A stretch of DNA of 64,000 bases. Source: Trueperella pyogenes (GTDB lineage: Bacteria; Actinomycetota; Actinomycetes; Actinomycetales; Actinomycetaceae). Position 1 is the stretch's first letter; each line of letters opens with the position of its first letter. Location: positions 62,001 to 126,000 of the forward strand of contig NZ_JVLH01000008.1 in assembly GCF_001070855.1 (NCBI RefSeq), written 5' to 3'. A program made the translations under genes and the position numbers. This document shows, piece by piece, positions 17,707 through 26,041 of the stretch. The notes under the pieces were generated by a model that saw nothing but the letters and a program-made list of their open reading frames with translations, did not search any database and had not been told where the DNA came from.

Positions 17707-19157
17707 TGCGCCGCCCAATTCGCTTCAAGACGTTTAACCGCATCGCGGAAAACATCCCCGCGTTGCGCATAGGAACGGAACTGATCCCAAGATGCGCACG
17801 CCGGCGCGAGCACAACAGTATCTCCCGGGCGGGACAGAGCCACGGCCTCGTTAACGACAGAGAACATCCAGTCCTCGTGTCCATCGACTTCAACGAAGGG
17901 AATTTGAGGTGCACGCTGACGCATCGCGTTCACAATCGCACTGCGATCCTTGCCAATGACAACAACGCCTCGTAGAAGCGGAGCAACACGAGCAACCAGG
18001 TCGCCAAACTCTTGGCCCTTCGTATCTCCTCCCGCGATCCAAACCGCAGTGCCGGGAGTAATTCCAGACAGCGAAGCCACGGCTGCATGGGCATTTGTCG
18101 CCTTTGAGTCATCAATCCAGGTGACATCAGCTGCATGTGAAATTACTGCACGTCGGTGATGAGCGGGGGTAAAGCTTCGAAGACCTTGTGCAACTGCTTC
18201 TGGCGGAACACCAAAGGCGCGCGCAAGACCGGCTGCAGCGGTTGCATCCATACGCGCAGCATCCGTAACACCGTCATGGTAGGCAACACGAAGGTCATCG
18301 ACTTCAGCTAAGAATTGGGCCTGTATATGGCGTTTCTCAACAAAGGCACGCTCAACGAGCGCGTCTTCAACCCAACCAACCTGAGAGATTGAGGGGATCC
18401 CCAAAGTCAATCCAATTGCTCGGGCTCCCTCGACGACATCGGCCTCGGCGACCATGTTCTCCACGGTGATATCGGAGGCGGGATAGAAACAGGCTTTTTG
18501 TGTCAGGTGATAAACCTTCGCTTTATCTGCTGCATAGGCCTGTGCACTGCCATGCCAATCAAGATGATCGGCGTCGACATTCAAACACACAGAAGCCAAT
18601 GGAGAAACAGTCGAAACGGTATGTAGCTGGAAGGATGAGAGCTCGACAGCGAAAACCGTTGCATCGGTATCAATGGCTTCACAAATAGGAAGGCCGATAT
18701 TGCCAACTTCGACGGCGTTCTCACCTGCTGCTCGCAGCATCGCTCCCAGCATTCCAACCGTCGTCGTCTTGCCGTTAGTTCCAGTGACGCAAAGCCAGGG
18801 TCGGCCTGCGTGCTCGGAATCTTCTTGAAGACGCCAAGCCAGTTCGACCTCGCCAATCAGTTCAATACCAGCATTTTTTGCCGCCGAAAAAATGGGATGA
18901 TGAGCGGGGATTCCCGGAGAGACAACAATGCAATCCGGCTTCCAATCGATGACCGCCTGAGCGAGCGCATCAGAATCAGCCTCGCTGACAAACTCGACAT
19001 TCGCGTTGTTTTCAGACTGGTCATCCTCGCGGGCTCTTCCGTCAAAGGCGCATAGCTGCGCACCGCGTTTTACAAGTGCGTGTGCTGATGCCTTCCCGGA
19101 TACTCCCCAACCGAGGATTGCGAAGCGGCCCTGCCAATTCACAGTTGTGACACCCAT
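17703..19157 (-). CDS. murD: UDP-MurNAc-L-Ala--D-glutamate ligase
   Basis: 484 residues. N-terminal Rossmann motif AILGWGVSGKASA (13-25), ATP loop VTGTNGKTTT (124-133), and the DHLDWHGS motif with DDSKATNAHAAVASL in the central and C-terminal domains. MurD adds D-Glu to the nucleotide precursor. Two starts are possible: ATG at 19157, which overlaps mraY by 19 bases, or GTG at 19142, which would give the same 4-base GTGA overlap seen at neighbouring junctions. Neither has a clear ribosome binding site. Confidence 0.97.
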   Translation of the reverse strand: MGVTTVNWQGRFAILGWGVSGKASAHALVKRGAQLCAFDGRAREDDQSENNANVEFVSEADSDALAQAVIDWKPDCIVVSPGIPAHHPIFSAAKNAGIELIGEVELAWRLQEDSEHAGRPWLCVTGTNGKTTTVGMLGAMLRAAGENAVEVGNIGLPICEAIDTDATVFAVELSSFQLHTVSTVSPLASVCLNVDADHLDWHGSAQAYAADKAKVYHLTQKACFYPASDITVENMVAEADVVEGARAIGLTLGIPSISQVGWVEDALVERAFVEKRHIQAQFLAEVDDLRVAYHDGVTDAARMDATAAAGLARAFGVPPEAVAQGLRSFTPAHHRRAVISHAADVTWIDDSKATNAHAAVASLSGITPGTAVWIAGGDTKGQEFGDLVARVAPLLRGVVVIGKDRSAIVNAMRQRAPQIPFVEVDGHEDWMFSVVNEAVALSRPGDTVVLAPACASWDQFRSYAQRGDVFRDAVKRLEANWAAQ

Positions 19158-20224
19158 TCCGCGTAGAAGAGACCGGCTCCCATCACTGCGAAAAGCGCTG
19201 CGATGAGCCAGAAGCGAATGACAATGGTGATTTCTTTCCAGCCCTTGAGCTCAAAGTGGTGGTGCAAAGGAGCCATTCTGAAAACACGCTTGTGCGTGAG
19301 TTTGAAGACGCCGATCTGGATGACATCCGAAAGAGTCGTGATGACGTAGAGTCCGCCAATCAAAATTGCAAGGAACTCAGTGTCGGTCAGGATTGAAACA
19401 CCGGCGACTGCCGCACCGATGGCCTGCGAGCCGGTGTCGCCCATAAAGATCTGGGCGGGCGAGGCATTCCACCATAGGAAACCTGCCAAGGCGCCAACCA
19501 AAGAGGAGCAGAAAATTGCGATGGAAAGAGGATCCCGGGTGTCGTAGCACGCGGCAACATTGACCGTGTCCCCCCAGCAGGACTGAAGCAGCTGGAAGTA
19601 CGAAATGAAGGTGTAGGAGACGAAAACAAAAATACCTGCGCCGGCGGCCAAGCCATCCAAGCCATCGGTCAAATTCACTGCGTTGGACCAGGCGGCAACG
19701 ATGAAGTTCACCCACAAGACAATGAGGATGACGGCCGCGACAATCCCCCACTGGGTGAAGGTCAATCCGAGGGGGCGAGCAAGAGAAATATCAAAAATAC
19801 CCGGAGTACGACCGTGAACATTCGGAATCGTCAAAATACCCCACGTGAACAGCGAGGCAATAGCAACTTGACCAACAATCTTTGCCCATGCGTGCAGACC
19901 AAGCGAACGCTGATGCATGATTTTTAGTGCATCATCAAGCAGTCCGATGAACCCGATTCCCACGAAAAGGAATACCAAAAGGATTCCCGACCACGAGGGA
20001 AGCCCGCCGTTAATCAGGGTTCCGATAAACCATGCAACGACAGTGGCAAAAATGATGACAACGCCGCCCATTGTTGGGGTGCCGCGCTTCGTCATATGCG
20101 ACGTCGGGCCATCTTGACGAATGAACTGTCCGTAATGGTTGTGCACCAAGTAGCGGATGAACAGTGGGGTGAGCGAAATGGAAAGGACTAGACCAACTGC
20201 AAAGGCAATAATGAGTCCAATCAT
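19139..20224 (-). CDS. mraY: phospho-MurNAc-pentapeptide translocase
   Basis: 361 residues, about ten membrane helices, polyprenyl-phosphate transferase family. Conserved motifs include GTPTMGGVVI near residue 50, FVGIGFIGLLDDALKI with the paired aspartates (about 97-98), VNLTDGLDGLA, FMGDTGSQAIG and the histidine-rich APLHHHFELKGWKE near 326. It transfers phospho-MurNAc-pentapeptide to undecaprenyl phosphate to make lipid I. ATG overlaps the murF stop (ATGA). Confidence 0.98.
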   Translation of the reverse strand: MIGLIIAFAVGLVLSISLTPLFIRYLVHNHYGQFIRQDGPTSHMTKRGTPTMGGVVIIFATVVAWFIGTLINGGLPSWSGILLVFLFVGIGFIGLLDDALKIMHQRSLGLHAWAKIVGQVAIASLFTWGILTIPNVHGRTPGIFDISLARPLGLTFTQWGIVAAVILIVLWVNFIVAAWSNAVNLTDGLDGLAAGAGIFVFVSYTFISYFQLLQSCWGDTVNVAACYDTRDPLSIAIFCSSLVGALAGFLWWNASPAQIFMGDTGSQAIGAAVAGVSILTDTEFLAILIGGLYVITTLSDVIQIGVFKLTHKRVFRMAPLHHHFELKGWKEITIVIRFWLIAALFAVMGAGLFYAEWVSQL

Positions 20225-21615
20225 AAAGTGCCCTCCTCCACTAGGTGATCGGCGACCTTCCAGGCACCGGAGCCATTCGAGCCCTTGATGAACACAACAG
20301 AATTATCTTCCAGTATGCCGTCTAATGCACTAAGTACCTCGTCAACATTCCGCAGGTGACGGTGAGTGTGGTCCTCGCCTCGCTCAGTGAAGTAGTACTG
20401 CGAGTCCTCCCCCAACGCAAGAACGCAATGAGCACCCGCTTGATCGAAGAAGCGCGCAACCTGTTCATGGGTACTTTGCGAGGCTTCACCAAGTTCAAGC
20501 ATTCCGCCGGCAACAACGATTAGCTGTCGGCCCGCCGCCAAATCTCCAGCGGCTTTACATCCCGCGCGGAAAGAATCAAGGTTTGCATTGTACGAATCAT
20601 CGATGAGAGTCACCTTCTTACCCTTGAGGGTAAGTTCATGGATACTCATTCGATGTGGACTGGCTGGCCTGCGGCCCTCAACAGCGGCGCAGGCTTGATC
20701 AAGATCAATTCCAAGCGTCCATGCTCCGGTAATTGCAGCAAGTGCGTTGGCAACATGGTGAATACCAACAAGTCCCAGGTGCACAGGGATCACTCGCCCA
20801 TCGAGGTGGAGTTCGAAAGAGGCTTTCCCCTGTTCATCCAGGGAAATTGCGTGGGCGCTGCTATCTGCCTGGCGATTTCCCGAGGCCGAGAAGGTGACCA
20901 CTCGCCCGGGTGCGTAAGCAGCCATCTCCATGACGTGCGGGTCGTCAAAGTTCAAGATTGAGCTTCCCGATGGCACGAGGCCTTGAATCAACTCAGCCTT
21001 GGCATCGCGTACCCCTTCAACAGAGCCGAAGCCCCCGAGGTGTGCATGTCCAACCATCAGTTCAATTCCGGCGTCAGGTGGAGCAATCCGCGTCAGATAT
21101 GCGATATGCCCAGGTCCAGAGGCCCCCATTTCCAGAACAAGGTGGCGCGTGGATTCATCGGCACGCAGAACCGTCAAAGGAAGCCCGACCTCATTATTAA
21201 AAGACAGCTGAGGAGCAACTGTCGGAGCATCGGCGCTCATGATCGCTGCAAGAAGGTCTTTGGTCGTTGTTTTTCCGACCGAACCGGTCATTGCAATCAC
21301 ATCCAGCTTCTGGTGTGAACGCAAATCTGAAAGGTAGGCTCGAGCCAATTCACCCAGCGCGATGGTCGAATCCTCGACAACAATCTGCGTCAAAGGCGAG
21401 TCACACAGGTGTTCAACGATTGCCGCCACCGCACCATTTTGCGCAGCCGCGTCTAGATAATCGTGGCCATCGCTATTTTCTCCACGCCGAGCAACGAAGA
21501 GAGAGCCTTGACGAATTTCGCGTGAATCCGTGTCAACTGTCCCGGTGACCTCGACGTCGTTTCCGTGGAGCTGTGCGCCCAATGCCTGAGCGATCCAGCG
21601 ACTGGACCTATGCAT
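20221..21615 (-). CDS. murF: UDP-MurNAc-tripeptide--D-Ala-D-Ala ligase
   Basis: 464 residues. ATP loop MTGSVGKTTTKD at 109-120; the central domain has NNEVGLPLTVL and the C-terminal domain IDDSYNANLDSFRAGC, which identify MurF among Mur ligases. It adds the D-Ala-D-Ala dipeptide to complete the pentapeptide. Strong AAGGAG six bases before the ATG. Upstream neighbour is ftsI at 42 bases; in most actinobacteria murE would stand in this position, and it is absent here. Confidence 0.98.
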   Translation of the reverse strand: MHRSSRWIAQALGAQLHGNDVEVTGTVDTDSREIRQGSLFVARRGENSDGHDYLDAAAQNGAVAAIVEHLCDSPLTQIVVEDSTIALGELARAYLSDLRSHQKLDVIAMTGSVGKTTTKDLLAAIMSADAPTVAPQLSFNNEVGLPLTVLRADESTRHLVLEMGASGPGHIAYLTRIAPPDAGIELMVGHAHLGGFGSVEGVRDAKAELIQGLVPSGSSILNFDDPHVMEMAAYAPGRVVTFSASGNRQADSSAHAISLDEQGKASFELHLDGRVIPVHLGLVGIHHVANALAAITGAWTLGIDLDQACAAVEGRRPASPHRMSIHELTLKGKKVTLIDDSYNANLDSFRAGCKAAGDLAAGRQLIVVAGGMLELGEASQSTHEQVARFFDQAGAHCVLALGEDSQYYFTERGEDHTHRHLRNVDEVLSALDGILEDNSVVFIKGSNGSGAWKVADHLVEEGTL

Positions 21616-21657
21616 TCTTCTCCTTAGGGTCTACCCAACGGTCTGGACACTAGCCTA

Positions 21658-23421
21658 CTAGGGTGTCGTGGGATACAGCTGGGCACTTTCTGTAGACGCG
21701 GGGATCCCGAGGTTGCGAACAGCCTCGGTCGTGACTTCACTCCACAGCGGTGCGGCCGCATCAGAGGACAAACCAGCAACACGCGGGTTGTACAGGACAA
21801 CCGAAATAGCCAAGCGCGGTGATTCCGCTGGAACCAGACCAGCAGTGTTCGAAACGACCGCATCCGCGCCATTGACTTTAATATCTGCAGTACCCGTCTT
21901 GACTGCCACGCGGTAGCCTTCAACCTTTGCGAGTTGACCGGTACCCTGCTTATCCATAACAACAGATTCCATCATGGTGATGAGTTCTTTTGAACGATCC
22001 GCGGACATCACTTGCTTCGGCTGAGGAGCCGTAGCTTTCTCGGCGCGCCCCTGCGAATCGACCGTTGAGTCGATAATTCGAGGCGCGATCATCACACCAC
22101 GGTTTCCGATTGCCTGAATGAGTTGATTCTGTTGGACGGCGGTAACAGCGTAGGACTGCCCGAACATCATCGTGTAGCGATCTCGGCCTTGAATATTGTC
22201 GAAATCTCGCATGATGCCCTGAGACTCGCCCGCCAACTCGATTCCAGTGGGCTGGTTAAGACCCATCTTCGTCATGAAGTCGTAGCGATCACGATCGCCC
22301 ACCTGCTCGCCAATCTCAATCGTTCCAACGTTCGAGGATTCCGCAACGATACCGGTCGACGTCAAAGTCTCAGTTCCGTGCTCGTGGTAATCCTTGATCG
22401 GACCGCCGGCATCGGGAGGGTTAATGCTATACGGGACGCTGTATTGACTCGTTGGCGTAGTCGTTCCCTTTTCCAGGGCCGAGGCCACAGTTAGCAGCTT
22501 GCCCACCGAACCCGGTTCGTAGGGAGCCTGCACCCCCATGACAGATTGAGGTTTTGCGGCATCCGGCGTCGTGGACCCCGAATCGGCAAGAACAAGAATA
22601 CGTCCCGTCGACACATCAGAAATGACGACGACTCCCCAGTCCGCATTGTGCTTACGAACACGAGCATCCAAAGCATCTTGAACCAAGTGTTGAAGATCTG
22701 CATGGAGGGTCGTACGGACCGATCCTCCGTCTTGAGGCTCCTTTGTGACCTTCTTTCCACCGGGCATCACCGCGCCGTTGGGAGAGATCTCATAGGCCTC
22801 TTCTCCAGAGGTTCCCTGCAAGAAATTATTGAAATAGGCCTCCAAGCCAGAGACACCGTCTCCTTCGGCATTGACGGCGCCCACGATCGGACCGGCTGTA
22901 TTGCCATTGGGATAGGTTCGATCAAAGACCGCTTCCCATTCAATACCGGTGATGTCGAGCTTGCGGATTTCACGATAGGTGACCGCATCGACATTCTTTT
23001 TCAGATAGACGTAGGTCGAATCCCCAAGCATCATGCCGCCCAGTTCCGCTTGGCTGATACGAAGGAGAGGCGAGAGCTGTTTTGCGGCCTCGGCAGGACC
23101 ACGGCCGACAACATTGCCGTTGTCATCTTTATGCTCGTAGGTCGTAATTGCCTTCTGATTTACCGCAATGTGGTAGGCCTGAACCGAATCGGCCAGAACA
23201 ACACCGTTAACGTCAAGAATTTCTCCACGTTTTGCGCCAATTTCACTGACGGCTGTACGTACTCGTTCCCCCTCGGAGGCAAGGGTCGAGCTTTGGAATA
23301 CCTGAATAACGATGAGCTGGATGACGCAGAACGCAAATCCCAAGAACAGAAGCCCGGACATCCAATTCGCACGATGAGGCGAAGTGTCAGGCGCCTTGAA
23401 AATGCGTTGCAACCTGCTCAT
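21658..23421 (-). CDS. ftsI: septal transpeptidase FtsI / PBP3
   Basis: 587 residues: short cytoplasmic tail, one membrane anchor (about 21-43), a class B penicillin-binding dimerisation domain, and the transpeptidase domain with SVGK (305-308, catalytic Ser305), SSN (362-364) and KTG (508-510). It crosslinks septal peptidoglycan with FtsW. No PASTA repeats. ATG overlaps the ftsL stop by four bases. Confidence 0.97.
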   Translation of the reverse strand: MSRLQRIFKAPDTSPHRANWMSGLLFLGFAFCVIQLIVIQVFQSSTLASEGERVRTAVSEIGAKRGEILDVNGVVLADSVQAYHIAVNQKAITTYEHKDDNGNVVGRGPAEAAKQLSPLLRISQAELGGMMLGDSTYVYLKKNVDAVTYREIRKLDITGIEWEAVFDRTYPNGNTAGPIVGAVNAEGDGVSGLEAYFNNFLQGTSGEEAYEISPNGAVMPGGKKVTKEPQDGGSVRTTLHADLQHLVQDALDARVRKHNADWGVVVISDVSTGRILVLADSGSTTPDAAKPQSVMGVQAPYEPGSVGKLLTVASALEKGTTTPTSQYSVPYSINPPDAGGPIKDYHEHGTETLTSTGIVAESSNVGTIEIGEQVGDRDRYDFMTKMGLNQPTGIELAGESQGIMRDFDNIQGRDRYTMMFGQSYAVTAVQQNQLIQAIGNRGVMIAPRIIDSTVDSQGRAEKATAPQPKQVMSADRSKELITMMESVVMDKQGTGQLAKVEGYRVAVKTGTADIKVNGADAVVSNTAGLVPAESPRLAISVVLYNPRVAGLSSDAAAPLWSEVTTEAVRNLGIPASTESAQLYPTTP

Positions 23422-23813
23422 CGCGCGGCTACACCACCCTCAACTTGGCCATCGGCCAAACGGATTGTTCCCAGTTTTCCTGCGTGCACCATTCCCTGTG
23501 CCTTCGCCGCTTTCTCGAGCTCGACGGGAGAAGCCTTCTCCTGAAGCTGCGTCTGCAGGGTCCACGATTGCGCCTCCAACTCATTGAGCTGGATCTGGTA
23601 TTCGCGAATCTGGTAGGAGGTCTGGGCCATGTGCGTGTTGATCAGCATCGGCACAACAATGGCGATAGCAATCATCACCAGAGCAACAAAGGTCATAGGG
23701 ATGACCGAGCGGCGAGGCTGGTTAGCCTTCACCACTGTGAGCAGTGGGCGTACATCTTCACGTACGTATGCCGGACGAGAGGTCGCGCGTGCGCGCGCGG
23801 TGGCTCCGCTCAT
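23418..23813 (-). CDS. ftsL: FtsL-like division protein
   Basis: 131 residues: basic cytoplasmic N-terminus, one membrane segment (about 38-60, VIPMTFVALVMIAIAIVVPML) and a short periplasmic coiled coil (65-105, EYQIQLNELEAQSWTLQTQLQEKASPVELEKAAKAQG). The topology, size and position between rsmH and ftsI identify FtsL, which with FtsB and FtsQ activates FtsWI. Sequence conservation in the family is low, so the name rests mainly on context. Both ends overlap the neighbours as ATGA. Confidence 0.88.
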   Translation of the reverse strand: MSGATARARATSRPAYVREDVRPLLTVVKANQPRRSVIPMTFVALVMIAIAIVVPMLINTHMAQTSYQIREYQIQLNELEAQSWTLQTQLQEKASPVELEKAAKAQGMVHAGKLGTIRLADGQVEGGVAAR

Positions 23814-24787
23814 GGTCGTTCCTTCCAGGGGCGTATCATCTGTGCGCCGCGCAGCCGCACGGAAGCGGAGCGCGGATTATGGGATTTTTCTGTGTCATCA
23901 GCCAGCTGTGCGCCACGTGTCAGTAGACGCAAGCGAGCTTGAAGTTCTTCAGGGATCATGGGCACACCAGCAGGGGCCTGATCCGTGGCGCCGCGACGGA
24001 AGATGTCCTTCACCAGACGATCTTCAAGGGACTGATATGACTCGATGACGATTCGACCGCCAACGCGCAGGTGTGCAAGAGCGGCGGGAAGCGCGGCCTC
24101 GAGAATGGTCAGTTCGTCGTTGACCGCAATACGCAGCGCTTGGAAGCTGCGCTTTGCGGGGTTCCCCCCCGTACGGCGTGCCGGCGCGGGAATACAATCG
24201 CGAACGATCTGAGCCAGCTGCGAAGTGCGCGTTAGAGGCTCGCTCTCTCGAGTGGCGACGATACGTCCAGCGATCTTCGAGGCGAACTTTTCTTCCCCGT
24301 AAACGCGAAGAATCCGCGTAATTTCCTCTTTCGAGGCCGAGGCCAAGAGCTGTGCTGCACTGATGCCCGTCTGGGGGTTCATTCGCATATCAAGCGGGGC
24401 ATCATGCGAGTAAGAGAAGCCTCGCTCTTCTTGGTCCAACTGGAGGGAAGAGACGCCCAGATCCATGAGGATGCCATCGACCATTCCAGAGGGGGCGTGC
24501 GCAGCAACCTCATCCATCTTGTCGTAAGTGGTGTGGAAGGCACGGAAACGCGGGCCAAAAGCTTCAAGGCGCTTCGATGCGAGGGCGATCGCCGAAGGAT
24601 CTCGATCGATACCGAAAACGGTGAGCTGGGGGAAACGTGTCAGTGCCGCTTCCGTGTGCCCACCCATTCCGAGAGTCGCATCGATGAGAACAGCTCCAGG
24701 AGCCTCAATTGCAGGCGCAAGCATGTCCAAGCACTCATTGAGGAGAACAGGAACATGCAGCTGCGCGGGATCGCGGTCGACAGACAC
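23810..24787 (-). CDS. rsmH: 16S rRNA N4-methylcytidine-1402 methyltransferase
   Basis: 325 residues. HVPVLLNECLDMLAP at the N-terminus, SAM motif DATLGMGGHTEAALTRFP, then ILMDLGVSSLQLDQEERGFSYSHDAPLDMRMN, the hallmark of RsmH/MraW, and a C-terminal GNPAKRSFQALRIAVNDEL. It methylates C1402 in the ribosomal P site. The GTG at 24787 follows AAGGAGG with six bases spacing; an ATG 12 codons upstream is open but lacks such a site. Second gene of the dcw operon after mraZ. Confidence 0.97.
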   Translation of the reverse strand: MSVDRDPAQLHVPVLLNECLDMLAPAIEAPGAVLIDATLGMGGHTEAALTRFPQLTVFGIDRDPSAIALASKRLEAFGPRFRAFHTTYDKMDEVAAHAPSGMVDGILMDLGVSSLQLDQEERGFSYSHDAPLDMRMNPQTGISAAQLLASASKEEITRILRVYGEEKFASKIAGRIVATRESEPLTRTSQLAQIVRDCIPAPARRTGGNPAKRSFQALRIAVNDELTILEAALPAALAHLRVGGRIVIESYQSLEDRLVKDIFRRGATDQAPAGVPMIPEELQARLRLLTRGAQLADDTEKSHNPRSASVRLRGAQMIRPWKERP

Positions 24788-24895
24788 TTCTGCCCTCCTT
24801 CTGTGTGATGGGTGCCCGTCCATCCAGGTCCCCCACCGTGCTCTGCCATCGGGGAAGTGACGTCAGAACAACGGGAGGAGACCTGGAAGGGCGGA

Positions 24896-25330
24896 CTAGA
24901 ACATTCCTGGGATAATTTCGTTTTCTGTTTGCGAGAAGACGTCTTCCTGGACGGACAGGTAGTCATTCCATGCCTGTGAATTCCAGATCTCTGCGCGCGA
25001 ACCCGCACCAATGACGGTGAGCTCACGATCAAGACCGGCGTATTTGCGCAGATCCGGCGGAAGAGTAATTCTTCCCTGTTTGTCCGGAACCTCCTTATAC
25101 GCACCCGAGAGCAACACGCGGATATAGTCGCGTGCCTGTTTGGAGGACAGTGGAGCCCGGCGAAGCTCAACCGTCATCTGCTCAAACTCTTGGGCAGGAA
25201 AGGCATAGATGCAGTGCTCTTGCCCTCGAGTGAGGACAATCCCACCTTCCATATCCTCTCGGAATCGGGCAGGGAGGATCACTCGTCCCTTGTCGTCGAG
25301 CTTTGGCTCGTAGGTACCAAGGAACATCAT
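24896..25330 (-). CDS. mraZ: transcriptional regulator MraZ
   Basis: 144 residues made of two AbrB-like repeats: [21 protein letters not shown] and [23 protein letters not shown], the typical duplicated DxKGR pattern. MraZ forms ring-shaped oligomers and binds tandem GTGG-type repeats upstream of its own operon, repressing it in E. coli. Such repeats stand just upstream of this gene. Two ATG codons in a row follow GGTGG. First gene of the dcw cluster. Confidence 0.97.
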   Translation of the reverse strand: MMFLGTYEPKLDDKGRVILPARFREDMEGGIVLTRGQEHCIYAFPAQEFEQMTVELRRAPLSSKQARDYIRVLLSGAYKEVPDKQGRITLPPDLRKYAGLDRELTVIGAGSRAEIWNSQAWNDYLSVQEDVFSQTENEIIPGMF

Positions 25331-25354
25331 TCACCACCTTCCCCTATGTGACAT

Positions 25355-25374
25355 CTTCCCCCACTTTACTCCAC
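25355..25374 (-). promoter_or_regulatory. mraZ: MraZ-box-like tandem repeat with adjacent TTGACA
   Basis: On the minus strand GTGGAGTAAA and GTGGGGGAAG follow each other with a 10-base period, matching the tandem GTGG-type sites bound by MraZ. A perfect TTGACA (25384-25379) lies five bases upstream, although no good -10 follows at normal spacing, so the promoter itself is uncertain. The repeat is 25 bases upstream of the mraZ start. Confidence 0.55.
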
Positions 25375-25417
25375 AAATTGTCAATTTGGTGCGATTTCGA
25401 CACATGTCTCATATATT

Positions 25418-25438
25418 TCTAGCAATAAATCTGCTAGA
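25418..25438. promoter_or_regulatory. palindrome over a possible mraZ promoter
   Basis: TCTAGCA, seven bases, TGCTAGA. On the minus strand TTGGAA, 17 bases and TAGAAA straddle it, a possible promoter for mraZ about 85 bases before the start codon. The palindrome could be an operator or coincidental. Confidence 0.3.
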
Positions 25439-25456
25439 TTCCAACGAAAATTTGAG

Positions 25457-25476
25457 GTGGAGGAAAGTGGGGGAAA
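25457..25476 (+). promoter_or_regulatory. second MraZ-box-like repeat, opposite strand
   Basis: On the plus strand GTGGAGGAAA and GTGGGGGAAA, again with a 10-base period, nearly identical to the box at 25355-25374 but in opposite orientation and about 100 bases away. The 25331-25619 gap between mraZ and the DUF3040 gene holds no gene. Besides these boxes it has a further GTGGAAAGTGG at 25551 inside an inverted repeat (25528-25539 / 25558-25569). Confidence 0.45.
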
Positions 25477-25619
25477 TTTTCAGTGTTTCTCGTTAGAAAT
25501 CTCAGAAATAGCGATTTTCTGCAGAAAATGAGTCTCCACGAGCACCGATGGTGGAAAGTGGAGACTCATTGGAAAACAGGAATGAAGGTTTAGCCCCTGC
25601 CTTCGGGAGGGATAAAAAA

Positions 25620-25646
25620 ATTCCTGGTGACGATGTCACCAGGAAT
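25620..25646 (-). terminator. strong intrinsic terminator of the DUF3040 gene
   Basis: On the minus strand a 12-bp perfect stem (ATTCCTGGTGAC / GTCACCAGGAAT), a 3-base loop and then seven Ts, 14 bases after the stop of the DUF3040 gene. It isolates the dcw cluster from dinB and its neighbour. Confidence 0.93.
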
Positions 25647-25660
25647 CGAAGCATTAAGAA

Positions 25661-26032
25661 TTAGCGATCGTCCGAACGCCGATCCCACTGTTCTTGTTGG
25701 CGCTCCATAAAGGAGCTTCGCTTTTTACCCGAACTCGAGGAACTTCCCTTCGCAGTGAGCGCATACCAAGCGCCACCGACCATCAAGAGGAAACCTGCTA
25801 CGCCGACAATCAGAGAGACCACCGAATAACCAAGAGACACAGCGGCAATCAAGACCAGAAGACCAGCAACGATCATCAGTGCGCCAGCAGCGACTTTACG
25901 CGGCGACAAACGAGCAGGCTGCTGCTCCACATTGGCATTCGGACGTGAATGATCATTGAAGGAGGCAGGCTGAGAACCAAACTGCGCCTCCATCTCTTCG
26001 AGAACTTGCTTCTCATAATCCGAAAGTGCCAT
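25661..26032 (-). CDS. DUF3040 membrane protein
   Basis: 123 residues starting MALSDYEKQVLEEMEAQF, the signature of DUF3040, which is found beside dinB and mraZ throughout actinobacteria. Two hydrophobic segments (about 46-67 and 70-88) suggest a hairpin in the membrane. The C-terminus is Ser/Arg-rich (SSSSSGKKRSSFMERQQEQWDRRSDDR) and probably cytoplasmic. Function unknown. Nine bases downstream of dinB, same strand, followed by a strong terminator. Confidence 0.88.
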   Translation of the reverse strand: MALSDYEKQVLEEMEAQFGSQPASFNDHSRPNANVEQQPARLSPRKVAAGALMIVAGLLVLIAAVSLGYSVVSLIVGVAGFLLMVGGAWYALTAKGSSSSSGKKRSSFMERQQEQWDRRSDDR

Positions 26033-26041
26033 AACCCCATC

